From Pseudomonadota bacterium (GTDB taxonomy: Bacteria; Pseudomonadota; Gammaproteobacteria; Steroidobacterales; Steroidobacteraceae), in contig JAFEDS010000010.1 in NCBI GenBank assembly GCA_018241505.1, positions 62,001 through 126,000 of the forward strand: a stretch of 64,000 nt of DNA, read 5' to 3'. The notes beneath the pieces were generated by a model. It saw nothing but the letters and a program-made list of their open reading frames with translations. It ran no database searches and was not told the origin of the DNA. Shown piece after piece: positions 17,776 through 27,244 of this stretch (the stretch's first letter is position 1; the number at the start of each line of letters is the position of its first letter). The position numbers and the translations under genes were made by a program.

Positions 17776-18645
17776 ATGAGCAAGACAATCTGGTTGAGAG
17801 CGGTGGTGAGTGCGTTTGTTGCGTCCTGGGTGGCAGGATGCGCCACAGACCGGCTGGATGCTGCGCCGCCCAGTGGCGTGAATCTGACGGGTGACTGGAA
17901 ACTCAATCTGAATCTCAGTGACGATCCCGACAAGATGGCCCCGGACCCGGACACGACGGCTCCGAAGCGCGCTCCCGGATCCCACCGTGGACATGGCGGC
18001 GGACGGGGCGGCGCCGGTATGCCGCCGATAGGCACGCCCCCGGACGGTGGCATGCCCCTCGATGACGGCCCCACGGCCAGCACAGACGGCCCAAGTAACG
18101 GCCGCATCAGCGGCGGCGACAATAAGGTGGCGAGCGTCGGCGCTGGCAGCATTAGCGCCGACGGCATCCGCGACGCCGGTTACAGCTTCGTGCGCGTCGG
18201 GCTAGCGCAATCGCAAGACGGGCCTGCCCAGCCCGATTCCCGGTCAACTTCCTCCGGCCAGTCGCCCGGCGCGCCCAACGCCAAACCCAGCCGCGGCACC
18301 AGCATCGCCCGCTATCTGCGCGCCCCACTGACACTGTCCATCACGCAGGACAAAGGCTCGCTCACCGTCAAATCCAACATGCCGGATGGCACGCAGACTT
18401 CTGACACCTACACGCCGGGCACGAAGACCACCATTCCGTTTGGACAGGATCAAACCGCCGAGCGCACCGCCGGCTGGCGCGGAACCGTGTTTGTGGTCAC
18501 CACGTCCGCCAAGAAGTTCGGCAGCCGTGAAGATGAATACGCCATCGACACCGAAGATGGCCGGCTGATCATGACCACATTGACCCGCGGCGGCCGCATG
18601 GGAAAAGTCGAAATAACGCGCGTGTACGACCGCGTCAAACCTTAG
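17776..18645 (+). CDS. Lipoprotein of unknown function
   Basis: 289 residues with a type II signal peptide and lipobox VAGC (C22). Residues about 60-105 are Gly/Pro/His-rich (HRGHGGGRGGAG), similar in flavour to the Pro/Gly/His insert of the divergent kinase. The C-terminal half (about 190-289) is a beta-rich domain with alternating hydrophobics (LTLSITQDKGSLTVKSN, GWRGTVFVVTTSA). I do not recognise a named family. Divergent transcription from the two-component operon suggests it is a target or sensory partner of that system. Confidence 0.75.
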   Translation: MSKTIWLRAVVSAFVASWVAGCATDRLDAAPPSGVNLTGDWKLNLNLSDDPDKMAPDPDTTAPKRAPGSHRGHGGGRGGAGMPPIGTPPDGGMPLDDGPTASTDGPSNGRISGGDNKVASVGAGSISADGIRDAGYSFVRVGLAQSQDGPAQPDSRSTSSGQSPGAPNAKPSRGTSIARYLRAPLTLSITQDKGSLTVKSNMPDGTQTSDTYTPGTKTTIPFGQDQTAERTAGWRGTVFVVTTSAKKFGSREDEYAIDTEDGRLIMTTLTRGGRMGKVEITRVYDRVKP

Positions 18646-18654
18646 TCACCTGTT

Positions 18655-19707
18655 CTAACGCTGCGGCTTGAACACTGAGCGCAGGTCCGGTGCAACAATG
18701 GCGCGCTTGAACCAACGCTCAAGAGTTGCCAGCTTGGCTGCACGGATTCGCTTCTGCTGTGAAGGGTTCACCGCGCCGAATCTCCCTGCCAGGAGAGAAA
18801 TCAGCGCCTCGGCTTTTCCCTCGGCCCTGCCCTCGGCCCTGCCCGCTGCCCTGCCTTTGGCATTTCCCTCTGCCTTGCCTTCAGCGAACCACTGCGCCTT
18901 CCAGGCCGCCAATTGTGTCGCAAGCATGCTCTTCACCTCCAACAAGTTACCGCCACCTGACAGGCGGACCCCACGATCCGCGAACGCCTCGCGAATCAAC
19001 TCCATAAACACACCCTGCAACCGCTCACATCCCGTATGCTGCCGGAACCACCCGATCACCTCGTCCAGCAGCTCTTTGAGCTCTCCGGGCGAATGCCGCT
19101 GCTCGAGTCGAAACAGCAACGCCACCAGGCTGGAACGCCGCGCCAGCTCATCCTTGGGAAAGGCACCCATGTCCAACAGACAATAGCGGACCTCCGGCTG
19201 CCAAAGCCACAGCGTCGAGTCGGGGGAAAGGGCGATCAGCTCGCTCGTCCTCGTCGCGGCCCTCCACCGCCGCTCGCCGTTGTAAAGTACTAACAAAAGC
19301 AGTGGCGGAAGCCGCGCCCCGGTCTGGAGTTTCTGCTCGTCGATCACCTGCTGCCAAAGCAGTCCTTGATAGACCTGCGTACGTACCGCCATCCAATCGT
19401 CGCGCACGGTCTGGAACTCGATTAGAAGATAAAGGTAGAAGCCCCTGCCCTCACGGATCGGCAATCGCCAGATGACATCACTCTCGCGGCGTCGGGCCCA
19501 ACGGTGGCCGGAGTGAAACTTGGGATTGACGCGCTGAAGTCCGGAGAAATCGAGACCGGCGACCATCTTCCGTGGCACAAAATCGCGCACGAGCCCCTCC
19601 ACCATCCGCGGATGGGAAAACAGCCGGTGATAAAGTGAGTCCGAGTCGGGCACGGGTAGTGGTCGAACGCATACGTGCAAGGCAGAAGTTGATATCTCAA
19701 CCTGCAT
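18655..19707 (-). CDS. Rpn family PD-(D/E)XK nuclease
   Basis: 350 residues of the recombination-promoting nuclease (RpnA / YhgA-like) family, DNA endonucleases that promote RecA-independent recombination. The N-terminal landmark LYHRLFSHPRMVEGLVRDFV is characteristic. The catalytic core is visible as SDVIWRLP followed by FYLYLLIEFQT (Asp, Glu, x, Gln). The C-terminal part has a Gly-Lys/Arg-Ala-Glu repeat (about 289-312) typical of this family. The ATG at 19707 is preferred over an upstream TTG at 19722. These genes are often scattered by horizontal transfer. No terminal repeats or transposase motifs are seen. Confidence 0.85.
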   Translation of the reverse strand: MQVEISTSALHVCVRPLPVPDSDSLYHRLFSHPRMVEGLVRDFVPRKMVAGLDFSGLQRVNPKFHSGHRWARRRESDVIWRLPIREGRGFYLYLLIEFQTVRDDWMAVRTQVYQGLLWQQVIDEQKLQTGARLPPLLLLVLYNGERRWRAATRTSELIALSPDSTLWLWQPEVRYCLLDMGAFPKDELARRSSLVALLFRLEQRHSPGELKELLDEVIGWFRQHTGCERLQGVFMELIREAFADRGVRLSGGGNLLEVKSMLATQLAAWKAQWFAEGKAEGNAKGRAAGRAEGRAEGKAEALISLLAGRFGAVNPSQQKRIRAAKLATLERWFKRAIVAPDLRSVFKPQR

Positions 19708-19818
19708 TGACCCTGACGACAATGGTCCATTTGTGCCGAAAACACCGAGGCTTTTTATTCTTTGGGTGCGGCAAGTATCCCTAGCAGGGAGTGGCCGCGC
19801 GGAGCCCCGGCAGCGACT

Positions 19819-20415
19819 CTACCCCGGAGGGCCGCTGTGAAAACGAAACACAGGGTCCGCCGCGGTAGCCAATTCAGCCTCGCGCTCCGCGAGCAAACTC
19901 AACCGCTCCCGCCACTGCTCCGGCGCTTCAGCGCGCGCCAGATTCACATACAACTCGAAATGCCGCGCTTCCGACCGCTCCAGTGTCGCATAGAAGCCGC
20001 CCAACGGCTGTTGCAACCGGCCGCTCAACAGCCGGAAACGTTCCGACGAGCGCGCCTCAATCAACGCGCCCGACAACAGCAAATCCAGCTTTCGACCCGG
20101 CTCCGATGTCCGGATGAACGATCGCAACCCCGACGCGTAACGCCCCGGCTGTTGACGCTCGAAGTCAACTCCAAGCGTCAGCATCATCTTCTGCACCTGC
20201 TCGAAGTGCCGCAACTCCTCGCGCGCGAGGCGCGACAGCGCCAGGGTGAGCGCATGATCCTCAGGATAGGCAAAGATCAGCGCAAGCGCCGTGGATGCAG
20301 CCTTCTTCTCGCAGTTGGCGTGATCCACCAACATCTCGCGCCAGCGTTCCACCGCGGTGGCAACCCACGCTTCCGGGGTCGGCGCGTGCAGTATCGAGTC
20401 CATTGGGATCGACAT
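19819..20415 (-). CDS. miaE: tRNA-(ms2io6A) hydroxylase
   Basis: 198-residue non-haem diiron monooxygenase that hydroxylates ms2i6A37 of tRNAs. The ferritin-like iron ligands are in place: E36 (ANCEKKAAS), E67/H70 (REELRHFEQV), E119 (LIEARSSERF), E148/H151 (SEARHFELY). The start shares one base with the stop of the upstream kinase gene (TGATG at 20413-20417), so translation is probably coupled. It is the last gene of a long minus-strand run that begins at truA, another anticodon-arm modification gene. Confidence 0.94.
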   Translation of the reverse strand: MSIPMDSILHAPTPEAWVATAVERWREMLVDHANCEKKAASTALALIFAYPEDHALTLALSRLAREELRHFEQVQKMMLTLGVDFERQQPGRYASGLRSFIRTSEPGRKLDLLLSGALIEARSSERFRLLSGRLQQPLGGFYATLERSEARHFELYVNLARAEAPEQWRERLSLLAEREAELATAADPVFRFHSGPPG

Positions 20416-21659
20416 CAGGTCGCTTCCGCCGCCGTCTTCAGAAACCGGTACGCTTTTTCCAGTGCGAGCCGCGCTTCGGCGGCGTTCTGATAGCGATCCT
20501 GCGGATCCTTCGCCAGGAACCGCTCAATGATGGGTTGCAGGGCCTCGAACGGCTCCGGCAACCGCGGAACCGGTTCCTTGCGATGTTTGTAGATGATGGC
20601 CATGGGATTCTCGGCGGCGAACGGTTTCTCGCGCGTCAACATCTCGTACACAATCACGCCGAGACTGTAGATGTCGCTGCGCGCATCGATCGGCTCGCCA
20701 TGACCCTGCTCCGGGCTCATGTAGTGCGGCGTCCCGAAAATCAGTCCCGTATCCGTGACTTCCTGCGCCAGCGCCGTATCTTTGGACATTCCGAAATCAA
20801 TCAGCGCCGGTGACCCGTCCTCGCGCAACATCACATTGCCCGGCTTGAGATCCCTGTGCAGGACGCCGGCACCATGCATCGCCTCCAATGCACGCGCAAC
20901 GGCGATGGCAGTGCGCAACGCGGGGCGCGGCCGCATGCCGGCGCGCATGCGACGCCTGAGATCGCCTTCCTTGAAATACTCCATCACCAGCCACGCGTGA
21001 TCGTCGCTTATTCCAAGGTCGTACAACTGCACGACGCTGGGATGCTTGATGCGCTGAACGATCTCATACTCCTGCAGGAATCGCCGGAACGTGTGATCGA
21101 GGTCGTGTTGGTCCTTGTGCCGGTCGCGAACCACCTTCAAGGCAACCAACGCCCCCGCAGCCTCGCTTTCAGCCAGGTAAAGGTCTGATACCGGGCCCGC
21201 GGCAAGCCGCCGGATGCAGCGATAGCCACGAATGAACGCACCGCCAAAACGCTGCGTGTCACGGCCGGCCGGGCTGGTCTGCCATTTCTGGCGGGCGCGC
21301 GACTGGACCCACTGCGCATCCGCGAGGGCTTTGAAGAACTGTTCCGTTTGAATCTCTTCGCGGCTGAGGACGGCGTGGGCGCCGAGGCTCCGGGCTTCGG
21401 TGGGATCGGCCTGCGAGGTGATGAAGATAACCGGTGCAAAGCCGGTGCGAGCTGTCAGATCGCGCAACTCGCCGAGGCCGCGGCCGCGGCCATCGCCCGC
21501 AAGGACGGCATCAAACCCCTGCGCCAGAAAATCCGGCGCGAGCGGACCCTGCAGATCCGGATTTCGCACCACAATCTGCGCCTCGGGATTGCGCGACTTC
21601 AGACGATGTTGAATGACTTCGCACTGAGCCGCGTCGTCTTCAATCAGCAGCAAACGCAT
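20415..21659 (-). CDS. Receiver-like domain fused to Ser/Thr protein kinase
   Basis: 414 residues, cytoplasmic, no membrane segment. Residues 1-120 form a receiver-like domain with the acidic cluster EDD (7-9). The phospho-acceptor position appears to be G55 (sequence VLAGDG, Asp displaced by one to 56) and the conserved lysine is R100, so phosphorylation may be lost. Residues about 143-410 are a Hanks-type kinase with catalytic K175 (VALKVV), HRDLKPGN (268-275), DFG (288-290) and GTPHYMSPEQ activation segment; all catalytic residues are present. It lies 7 bp after glycerate kinase and overlaps miaE by one base. Substrate unknown. Confidence 0.9.
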   Translation of the reverse strand: MRLLLIEDDAAQCEVIQHRLKSRNPEAQIVVRNPDLQGPLAPDFLAQGFDAVLAGDGRGRGLGELRDLTARTGFAPVIFITSQADPTEARSLGAHAVLSREEIQTEQFFKALADAQWVQSRARQKWQTSPAGRDTQRFGGAFIRGYRCIRRLAAGPVSDLYLAESEAAGALVALKVVRDRHKDQHDLDHTFRRFLQEYEIVQRIKHPSVVQLYDLGISDDHAWLVMEYFKEGDLRRRMRAGMRPRPALRTAIAVARALEAMHGAGVLHRDLKPGNVMLREDGSPALIDFGMSKDTALAQEVTDTGLIFGTPHYMSPEQGHGEPIDARSDIYSLGVIVYEMLTREKPFAAENPMAIIYKHRKEPVPRLPEPFEALQPIIERFLAKDPQDRYQNAAEARLALEKAYRFLKTAAEAT

Positions 21660-21666
21660 TGCTCAA

Positions 21667-22875
21667 TTACAGCACGCGCGTATCGAGCCCGTCACGACCT
21701 TCGACCACGATCCGGCCCGCCTCTTGTGACAGTTTCAGACCAATCGCCAGATCACCGACATTCGTGCCCGTGGGACCTGTATGGACCAGGTCACCACTCG
21801 CCGCGAGGGCAGTACCCGAGTCAGCGCGGCGCATACAGTCATCCACGTCGATCTCCGAGACAGCCAGACGCGCGCAGGTCTCACTATCCACCAGCCCACC
21901 GGCATCCTCAGTGACGCCATCCGTCCCATCGGTTCCGGCTGCCAGCAGCAGCATATTGGCCTGTCCCGCGAGTAAGCGTGCCGCCGCCAACGCCAGGTGC
22001 TGATTGCGGCCGCCGCGCGCCGGATTGGGAGGAAGCTGCACAGTCGACTCACCGCCCCAGACACAAACCTGGGCGGAATTCAGATGCAGCTCGTGTGTAA
22101 AACGAACGGCGAGTCGCGCTGCGTCATCATCAAAGCGATTGGTCGGGCGGCGCACGTCGAGACCCAGTTTCTCAGCCGCAACACAGACGCCATCCACGGC
22201 GAAATCGAGCGAGGCAACCACGATCCTTTCAATTCGATCGCTCTGACCCGGGGCCGGCCCCAAGACTCCAGAACCGATGACAGCCGGATCGTCGGTGGGA
22301 ACGTCGGAGATGAACAGCGCGCGGCCCGGCCGGTCGCCCAATAGACGCGCCACGCCACCGCCCTTAATTCGCGACAACCGGGAGCGGCGCGCGTTGAGCT
22401 CACCGATGGCAATGCCACTCGCCAAACCTTCCGCATTGAGCCGTCCAAGCTGCTCGAAAGTCACACCCTCTTGCAGCACCTCGACGAGACTGGAGGCGCC
22501 ACCCGAGATCAGAAACAGGGGCTCGACGGAGCGCGGCAACTCCTGCAGCCAATTCAGGAGGCTCGCTCCTGCATCGAGTGAGCGTTGGTCAGGGACGGGA
22601 TGCGAACTTTCGTGAATCTCGACGTTGCGAAGCGTGTGGATCTGCGGAGCAACGTGGTCGTCTTTCGTGATGACCAGCGTTCGCTCGATCGACGGACCGA
22701 GAGCATCGTGGGCGCCGAGAGCCATTGCGGCCGCCGCTTTGCCAATCGCGGCAACCCAGACGGGCCCAGTCGATCCCGACAGCGCGCGGGCTACGGAACC
22801 ACGGCCGGACACCCTATCGAGTCCCGCCTGGAACAGCTCCAACAAGATACGGCGTCTGGGATCGTTCGAGTTCAC
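21667..22875 (-). CDS. Glycerate kinase, DUF4147/MOFRL type
   Basis: 402-residue glycerate 2-kinase of the GckA/TtuD group, which converts D-glycerate to 2-phosphoglycerate. Family landmarks: [53 protein letters not shown] and, in the MOFRL domain, CVWGGESTV and [15 protein letters not shown]. The start codon is GTG at 22875, overlapping the purF stop (GTGA), which fits translational coupling. Its role may be salvage of glycerate from glyoxylate or serine breakdown; no neighbouring gene of that pathway is present. Confidence 0.93.
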   Translation of the reverse strand: MNSNDPRRRILLELFQAGLDRVSGRGSVARALSGSTGPVWVAAIGKAAAAMALGAHDALGPSIERTLVITKDDHVAPQIHTLRNVEIHESSHPVPDQRSLDAGASLLNWLQELPRSVEPLFLISGGASSLVEVLQEGVTFEQLGRLNAEGLASGIAIGELNARRSRLSRIKGGGVARLLGDRPGRALFISDVPTDDPAVIGSGVLGPAPGQSDRIERIVVASLDFAVDGVCVAAEKLGLDVRRPTNRFDDDAARLAVRFTHELHLNSAQVCVWGGESTVQLPPNPARGGRNQHLALAAARLLAGQANMLLLAAGTDGTDGVTEDAGGLVDSETCARLAVSEIDVDDCMRRADSGTALAASGDLVHTGPTGTNVGDLAIGLKLSQEAGRIVVEGRDGLDTRVL

Positions 22876-24374
22876 CGAATGACTTTTAATTTACCGCGTC
22901 TTTCGCGCCGCAACGACTTGGCTGCATCCGAGCGTTCGACCTGAAGGCGCTCGAGATACTCGGGCGTGACGTCGCCCGTTACATACTCACCGGAGAAGCA
23001 GGAGGTATCGAACTCAGCGACGCGCGAGTCGTCATGCTGACACGCCGCCACCAGGTCCTCGAGATCCTGATAAATCAGCCAGTCCGCGCCAATGAGGCGG
23101 GCGACTTCATCCACGCTCCGATTGGCGGCCACGAGCTCGCTGGTCGCCGGCATATCGATGCCGTAGACATTGGGAAAACGCACCGGCGGCGCGGCGGAGG
23201 CAAAGTAGACTTTCTTGGCGCCCGCTTCCCGCGCCAGATCGATGATCTGGGCCGAAGTGGTGCCGCGCACAATCGAGTCATCCACCAACAGCACGTTCTT
23301 GCCACGGAACTCCAGGTCGATGGCATTGAGCTTGCGGCGCACCGATTTTTCGCGCTGCTCCTGCCCCGGCATAATGAACGTCCGGCCGATGTAGCGATTC
23401 TTGATAAAACCTTCGCGGTACTTCAGGTTCAGGCGCTGCGCGAGTTGCAAGGCGCTGGTGCGGCTCGTGTCCGGAATCGGAATCACCGCGTCAATGTCAT
23501 GATTGGGACGCTCGCGAAGGATCTTTTCCGCAAGACGGTCACCCATGCGCATGCGCGCGCGATAAACCGAAATATTGTCGATCTTCGTGTCAGGCCGGGC
23601 GAAATACACGTACTCGAAAATACAGGGCGTGTGTCGAACCGTCGGCACGAGTTGCTGGGAGTGCAGGCGGCCCTGTTCGTCAATGAACACGGCCTCTCCC
23701 GGCCCAATGTCGCGCACAAACTTGAATGACAGCGAATCCAGAGCAACGCTCTCGGAAGCCAGCATCCACTCGGGTCCGCGCGGGGTATCGCGTTGCCCGA
23801 GCACCAGCGGTCGGATGCCGTTCGGATCGCGAAATCCCAGCAACCCGTGACCAATGATCATTGCGACAACCGCGTAACCACCACGGCATCGGCGATACAC
23901 AGCATTCAACGCGGCGAAGACGTCGCCGGCAGTTACACGTGGCGTACCAATACGCTGCAACTCAGACGCAAACACATTCAGCAGAACTTCCGAGTCCGAT
24001 GTCGTATTCAGATGCCGCCGATCTTCACGGGTGATGACCTCGGCGAGCTCGGTTGCATTCGTCAGGTTGCCGTTGTGTGCAATGCAAATTCCGTAAGGTG
24101 CATTCACGTAGAAAGGCTGCGCTTCAGAAGCGCTGTCGCATCCGGCTGTCGGGTAGCGCACATGCCCGAGGCCGTAATTGCCCTTCAGCTCCAGCATGTG
24201 CTGCTGCTGGAAGACATCGCGTACGAGGCCGCTCCCCTTCCGGGTGTACAACTCACCATCGATGGACGTTGCAATACCCGCCGCATCCTGGCCGCGATGT
24301 TGCAGGACCGTCAGCGCGTCATAAATGCGATTGTTGACCGCGCTGGTTCCGACAATACCTACGATACCGCACAT
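22872..24374 (-). CDS. purF: Amidophosphoribosyltransferase
   Basis: 500 residues. First committed step of purine synthesis, PRPP plus glutamine to phosphoribosylamine. Begins MCGIVGIVG, giving the N-terminal nucleophile Cys2 directly with no propeptide. The PRPP loop is [25 protein letters not shown] and the [14 protein letters not shown] segment also fit. Located 32 bp after cvpA as in most gammaproteobacteria, and overlapping the glycerate kinase start. Confidence 0.97.
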   Translation of the reverse strand: MCGIVGIVGTSAVNNRIYDALTVLQHRGQDAAGIATSIDGELYTRKGSGLVRDVFQQQHMLELKGNYGLGHVRYPTAGCDSASEAQPFYVNAPYGICIAHNGNLTNATELAEVITREDRRHLNTTSDSEVLLNVFASELQRIGTPRVTAGDVFAALNAVYRRCRGGYAVVAMIIGHGLLGFRDPNGIRPLVLGQRDTPRGPEWMLASESVALDSLSFKFVRDIGPGEAVFIDEQGRLHSQQLVPTVRHTPCIFEYVYFARPDTKIDNISVYRARMRMGDRLAEKILRERPNHDIDAVIPIPDTSRTSALQLAQRLNLKYREGFIKNRYIGRTFIMPGQEQREKSVRRKLNAIDLEFRGKNVLLVDDSIVRGTTSAQIIDLAREAGAKKVYFASAAPPVRFPNVYGIDMPATSELVAANRSVDEVARLIGADWLIYQDLEDLVAACQHDDSRVAEFDTSCFSGEYVTGDVTPEYLERLQVERSDAAKSLRRERRGKLKVIR

Positions 24375-24406
24375 GCTTCAGGCGCCTCGTTCAATGAAAG
24401 CTGGCT

Positions 24407-24901
24407 CTACAAGCGGCCGCCGGAGTGATGGACGGACTTCTCGCCGACCAGCGTCCGCAATCCGTTCGCAACGGATTCGCCGTACGGGATCAGCAACGAC
24501 CGCGTCCACCAGTGCTCGTCGCCCAGACGCAGCAACTGCCCCAGGATGACAAACACGCCGAGAAGGACCACTCCACGTAACAGTCCGAACAGAAAGCCGA
24601 GAAAGCGGTCCATACCGCTGAAAATCGACAACCGTACAAAGTGACTGAGCAGGGCGCCAATCGCGGCACCGAGCAGCAAAATGAGCAGGACAATGATCAC
24701 GCGGGCCGCCCAGGGTTTGACGGCTGAACCGGAGAGCAGTCCACCGAGGTGGGGTTCCACGAGGTCGGCGAAGTGCCACGCAATGAACAGCGCGAGAAGC
24801 CACGCCACGAGTGCCACGACTTCGCGCAGAAAGCCGCGCATCGCACCAACTAGCGCCGAAATCACGACAGTGGCGATCACCACATAATCGGTAGCATTCA
24901 T
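24407..24901 (-). CDS. cvpA: CvpA family membrane protein
   Basis: 164 residues with four hydrophobic helices (about 3-20, 27-45, 64-84, 99-120), polytopic inner membrane. The start motif MNATDYVVIATVVISALVG and RGFLREVVALVAW are characteristic. The family is tied to colicin V production and envelope stress; the biochemical role is unclear. The ATG at 24901 is used because the 28 codons upstream are unrelated and Arg/Pro-rich. Confidence 0.93.
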   Translation of the reverse strand: MNATDYVVIATVVISALVGAMRGFLREVVALVAWLLALFIAWHFADLVEPHLGGLLSGSAVKPWAARVIIVLLILLLGAAIGALLSHFVRLSIFSGMDRFLGFLFGLLRGVVLLGVFVILGQLLRLGDEHWWTRSLLIPYGESVANGLRTLVGEKSVHHSGGRL

Positions 24902-24997
24902 CCGTGGGTCCGGTAGCCGATTGCGGCGCGGATTGTACAAGACCGGCGCCGGCCCTGCGCGGACTGCCACCGTGCATTCCTGCAAATGGGGGCTGAA

Positions 24998-25936
24998 TCA
25001 GGAATAAGGTACAACGGTGCCGCTGGGGCGCCCGGAGGCCTTCAGTTTCGACTGCAACTCCTGTGCGGCGGCCCGGTCGGGGGCGGGACCAACGCGGACC
25101 CGATAGAGTTTCTGTTTGCCGCTCGTGACCGGCGACACAGACACCTTGAACCCCTTCGTCCGGACCTCGAGCGCCAGGCGTTCGGCGTTCTCGTGGCTTT
25201 TGAAGACGCCCAGTTGCACCCCCCAGCCACCTGACTTCGACGACGCCTCCGTGTGCGCCTGCGCCGCGACCGCGGGCTTCGAAGGCGCCTCCGCTGCCGT
25301 CCTCGAAGCGACCTCGGTGCGAGACGCCGCGGATGCTGCCTTGGAGGGGGCCTCCGCACGCGCCGCGGTGGGCGAAGGCTTCGATGCCTGTGCGGCGGCG
25401 GGTGCCGATTGACTGGCTTTCGCGACCGGCTTGGATGCTGCCGTGCCATGCGCCCCGGCTGCGTTGGCCGTCGGGCTGGCGCCACGCGCCGCAGCGGATG
25501 TCGGCGCTGCGGCCGATGTCGGCGTCCTCGCCCCGCTGCTGGCCGGTGGGTTCGTGCTCGCCGCACCGCCTTGCGCTCCCGCAGGCGCACTTGCCTGCTC
25601 CGTCGCCGCGGGCGAATCCCATGTCGACGATTCGCTGAGGCCGCTGTCGGGAGTATCGAGCTGCGGCAAGCCGGCCGAGGCCTGCGCGGTCGGTTGCGGT
25701 GGTCCAGAGGCACCTGCCGCACCGTTCGCCGTCTGAGACTGCGAATGCGAGTCGTCGCCCAGGTTGATGGTGTACGACCGTAATGGCGGTTCCTCGGATG
25801 AAGGGGAAGCAGCGCCGGCGGCCGGCGGCCGCGCCGCGGGACCTTTCGGGCCCGATAACAGCTCGGGCACCAACAGCACGATCAAAACTACAAGAATGAT
25901 CGCGCCGGTCAGTCGCTCTTTCACCAGAAGTTCCAC
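24998..25936 (-). CDS. SPOR domain protein (DedD-like)
   Basis: 312 residues: short cytoplasmic start, one TM helix (about 10-28), a long Ala/Ser/Pro-rich periplasmic linker (about 30-230) and a C-terminal SPOR domain (about 234-312, GWGVQLGVFKSHENAERL through GRPSGTVVPYS) that binds denuded septal peptidoglycan. The position between folC and cvpA is the classical dedD location, so a cell-division role is likely. The linker is low complexity and accounts for several long false frames on both strands. Confidence 0.9.
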   Translation of the reverse strand: MELLVKERLTGAIILVVLIVLLVPELLSGPKGPAARPPAAGAASPSSEEPPLRSYTINLGDDSHSQSQTANGAAGASGPPQPTAQASAGLPQLDTPDSGLSESSTWDSPAATEQASAPAGAQGGAASTNPPASSGARTPTSAAAPTSAAARGASPTANAAGAHGTAASKPVAKASQSAPAAAQASKPSPTAARAEAPSKAASAASRTEVASRTAAEAPSKPAVAAQAHTEASSKSGGWGVQLGVFKSHENAERLALEVRTKGFKVSVSPVTSGKQKLYRVRVGPAPDRAAAQELQSKLKASGRPSGTVVPYS

Positions 25937-25978
25937 AGTGGGGACGAAGTCGCTCCAATCAAGCGACGGCGGAAAACG

Positions 25979-27244
25979 CTAGTATACGCGAAGCCAGGCC
26001 AACGCCGGACCCACGGTGTAGACCGAGCCGAAGACAATCACCCGGTCACCCGCGACCGTCGCGGCGCGCGCGGTCTCGCAGCCTTCTTCCACCGAATTCG
26101 CGAGTGTGAACCTCTCCGGTGGCAACCCGAGGCGGTTGGCAAGTTCGGAAGCACTGCTGCCCCGCGCACCCGGAAGTGTGCACAGTACCCAATGATCGAC
26201 GAGTGGTGCGAGCGCGGCAGCAATCTCACGAGCGTCTTTGTCAGCGAGAATGCCAACAACCGCAATCGTGCGGCCGCCCGCGGCGAGGTGCCGATCGCGT
26301 ACGTGCTGAGCGAATACCCGAGCCGCAGGCTCGTTGTGCGCAATGTCCAGTATCCATTCAACGGGACCCGGCACCACCTGGCAACGCCCGGCGAGCCTGA
26401 CATCACCCAGTGCGTTGGCGACTGTTTGCTCGTTCAGTGGGTACGCCGAATCGAGCGATTCGATCGCTGCGAGCGCGGCAGAGGCATTGCGATATTGGAT
26501 GGCCCCAACGAGCGCCGAGGGCGGCAAATTATCCAACGACACGCGAATTCCGCGGTAGCTCCACCGACCGTCCGCATTGATTTGCCAACCAAAGTCCCGT
26601 TCAGCAATCACCGCGCGAGACCCCAGCAACTGAATCACCGAGTACACGCTCGAAGGCATGTCCTCGGTGCTCAACACCGCCGGTCGCCCGGCCCGGAAAA
26701 TCCCTGCCTTCTCGGCCCCGATTTGCTCCAACGTGTCGCCTAGGTAGTCACGGTGATCGAATCCAATCGAGCACACCACGGCAACGTCCGCATCGACTAG
26801 ATTCACTGCGTCGAGCCGACCTCCAAGCCCCACCTCTAAGATGGCAACGTCGACACGCCGCTCCGCGAAGATCACGAGCGCTGCCAGCGCGTTGAATTCA
26901 AAGAATGTGAGGGTGGTCGATCCGCGAGCTGCGTCGATTCTCTCAAACGCGCTGATCAACTCAGCGTCTTCAACCTCAACGCCATCAACCCGAATGCGTT
27001 CGTTGTAGCGGAGGAAGTGCGGCGACGTAAACATGCCGGTCGACGCCCCGGTCGCGCGCAGCAGCGCGTCGAGATGCGCGACCGTAGACCCTTTACCGTT
27101 GGTTCCCCCAACAGTAATGACGCGGGACGAAGGCCTGTCCACCCGCAAGGTCCGCGCCACCGAGCTGACACGGGCCAAACCCATGTCGATCGTTTTGGGA
27201 TGGACTGCCTCCTGGAGAGCCAGCCATTCCGCGAGGGTGCGCAA
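25979..27244 (-). CDS. folC: Dihydrofolate synthase / folylpolyglutamate synthase
   Basis: 421-residue Mur-ligase-fold enzyme that adds glutamate to dihydropteroate and to reduced folates. P-loop VGGTNGKGSTVAHL (about 46-59), catalytic ILEVGLGGRLDAVN, and the conserved EWILDIAHNEPAA. Start codon ATG. It abuts accD without a gap (27244/27245), consistent with one transcript. Confidence 0.96.
   Translation of the reverse strand: MRTLAEWLALQEAVHPKTIDMGLARVSSVARTLRVDRPSSRVITVGGTNGKGSTVAHLDALLRATGASTGMFTSPHFLRYNERIRVDGVEVEDAELISAFERIDAARGSTTLTFFEFNALAALVIFAERRVDVAILEVGLGGRLDAVNLVDADVAVVCSIGFDHRDYLGDTLEQIGAEKAGIFRAGRPAVLSTEDMPSSVYSVIQLLGSRAVIAERDFGWQINADGRWSYRGIRVSLDNLPPSALVGAIQYRNASAALAAIESLDSAYPLNEQTVANALGDVRLAGRCQVVPGPVEWILDIAHNEPAARVFAQHVRDRHLAAGGRTIAVVGILADKDAREIAAALAPLVDHWVLCTLPGARGSSASELANRLGLPPERFTLANSVEEGCETARAATVAGDRVIVFGSVYTVGPALAWLRVY

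Noticed and set aside
18840-18900. Repeated GCC/TCC-rich blocks near the end of the Rpn gene
   Set aside because: They encode the family's Ala-Glu-Gly repeat tail and are not a CRISPR or mobile-element repeat.
24378-25958. 526-residue frame on the minus strand
   Set aside because: Runs through the SPOR protein and cvpA in another frame; low-complexity Arg/Gly sequence without motifs.
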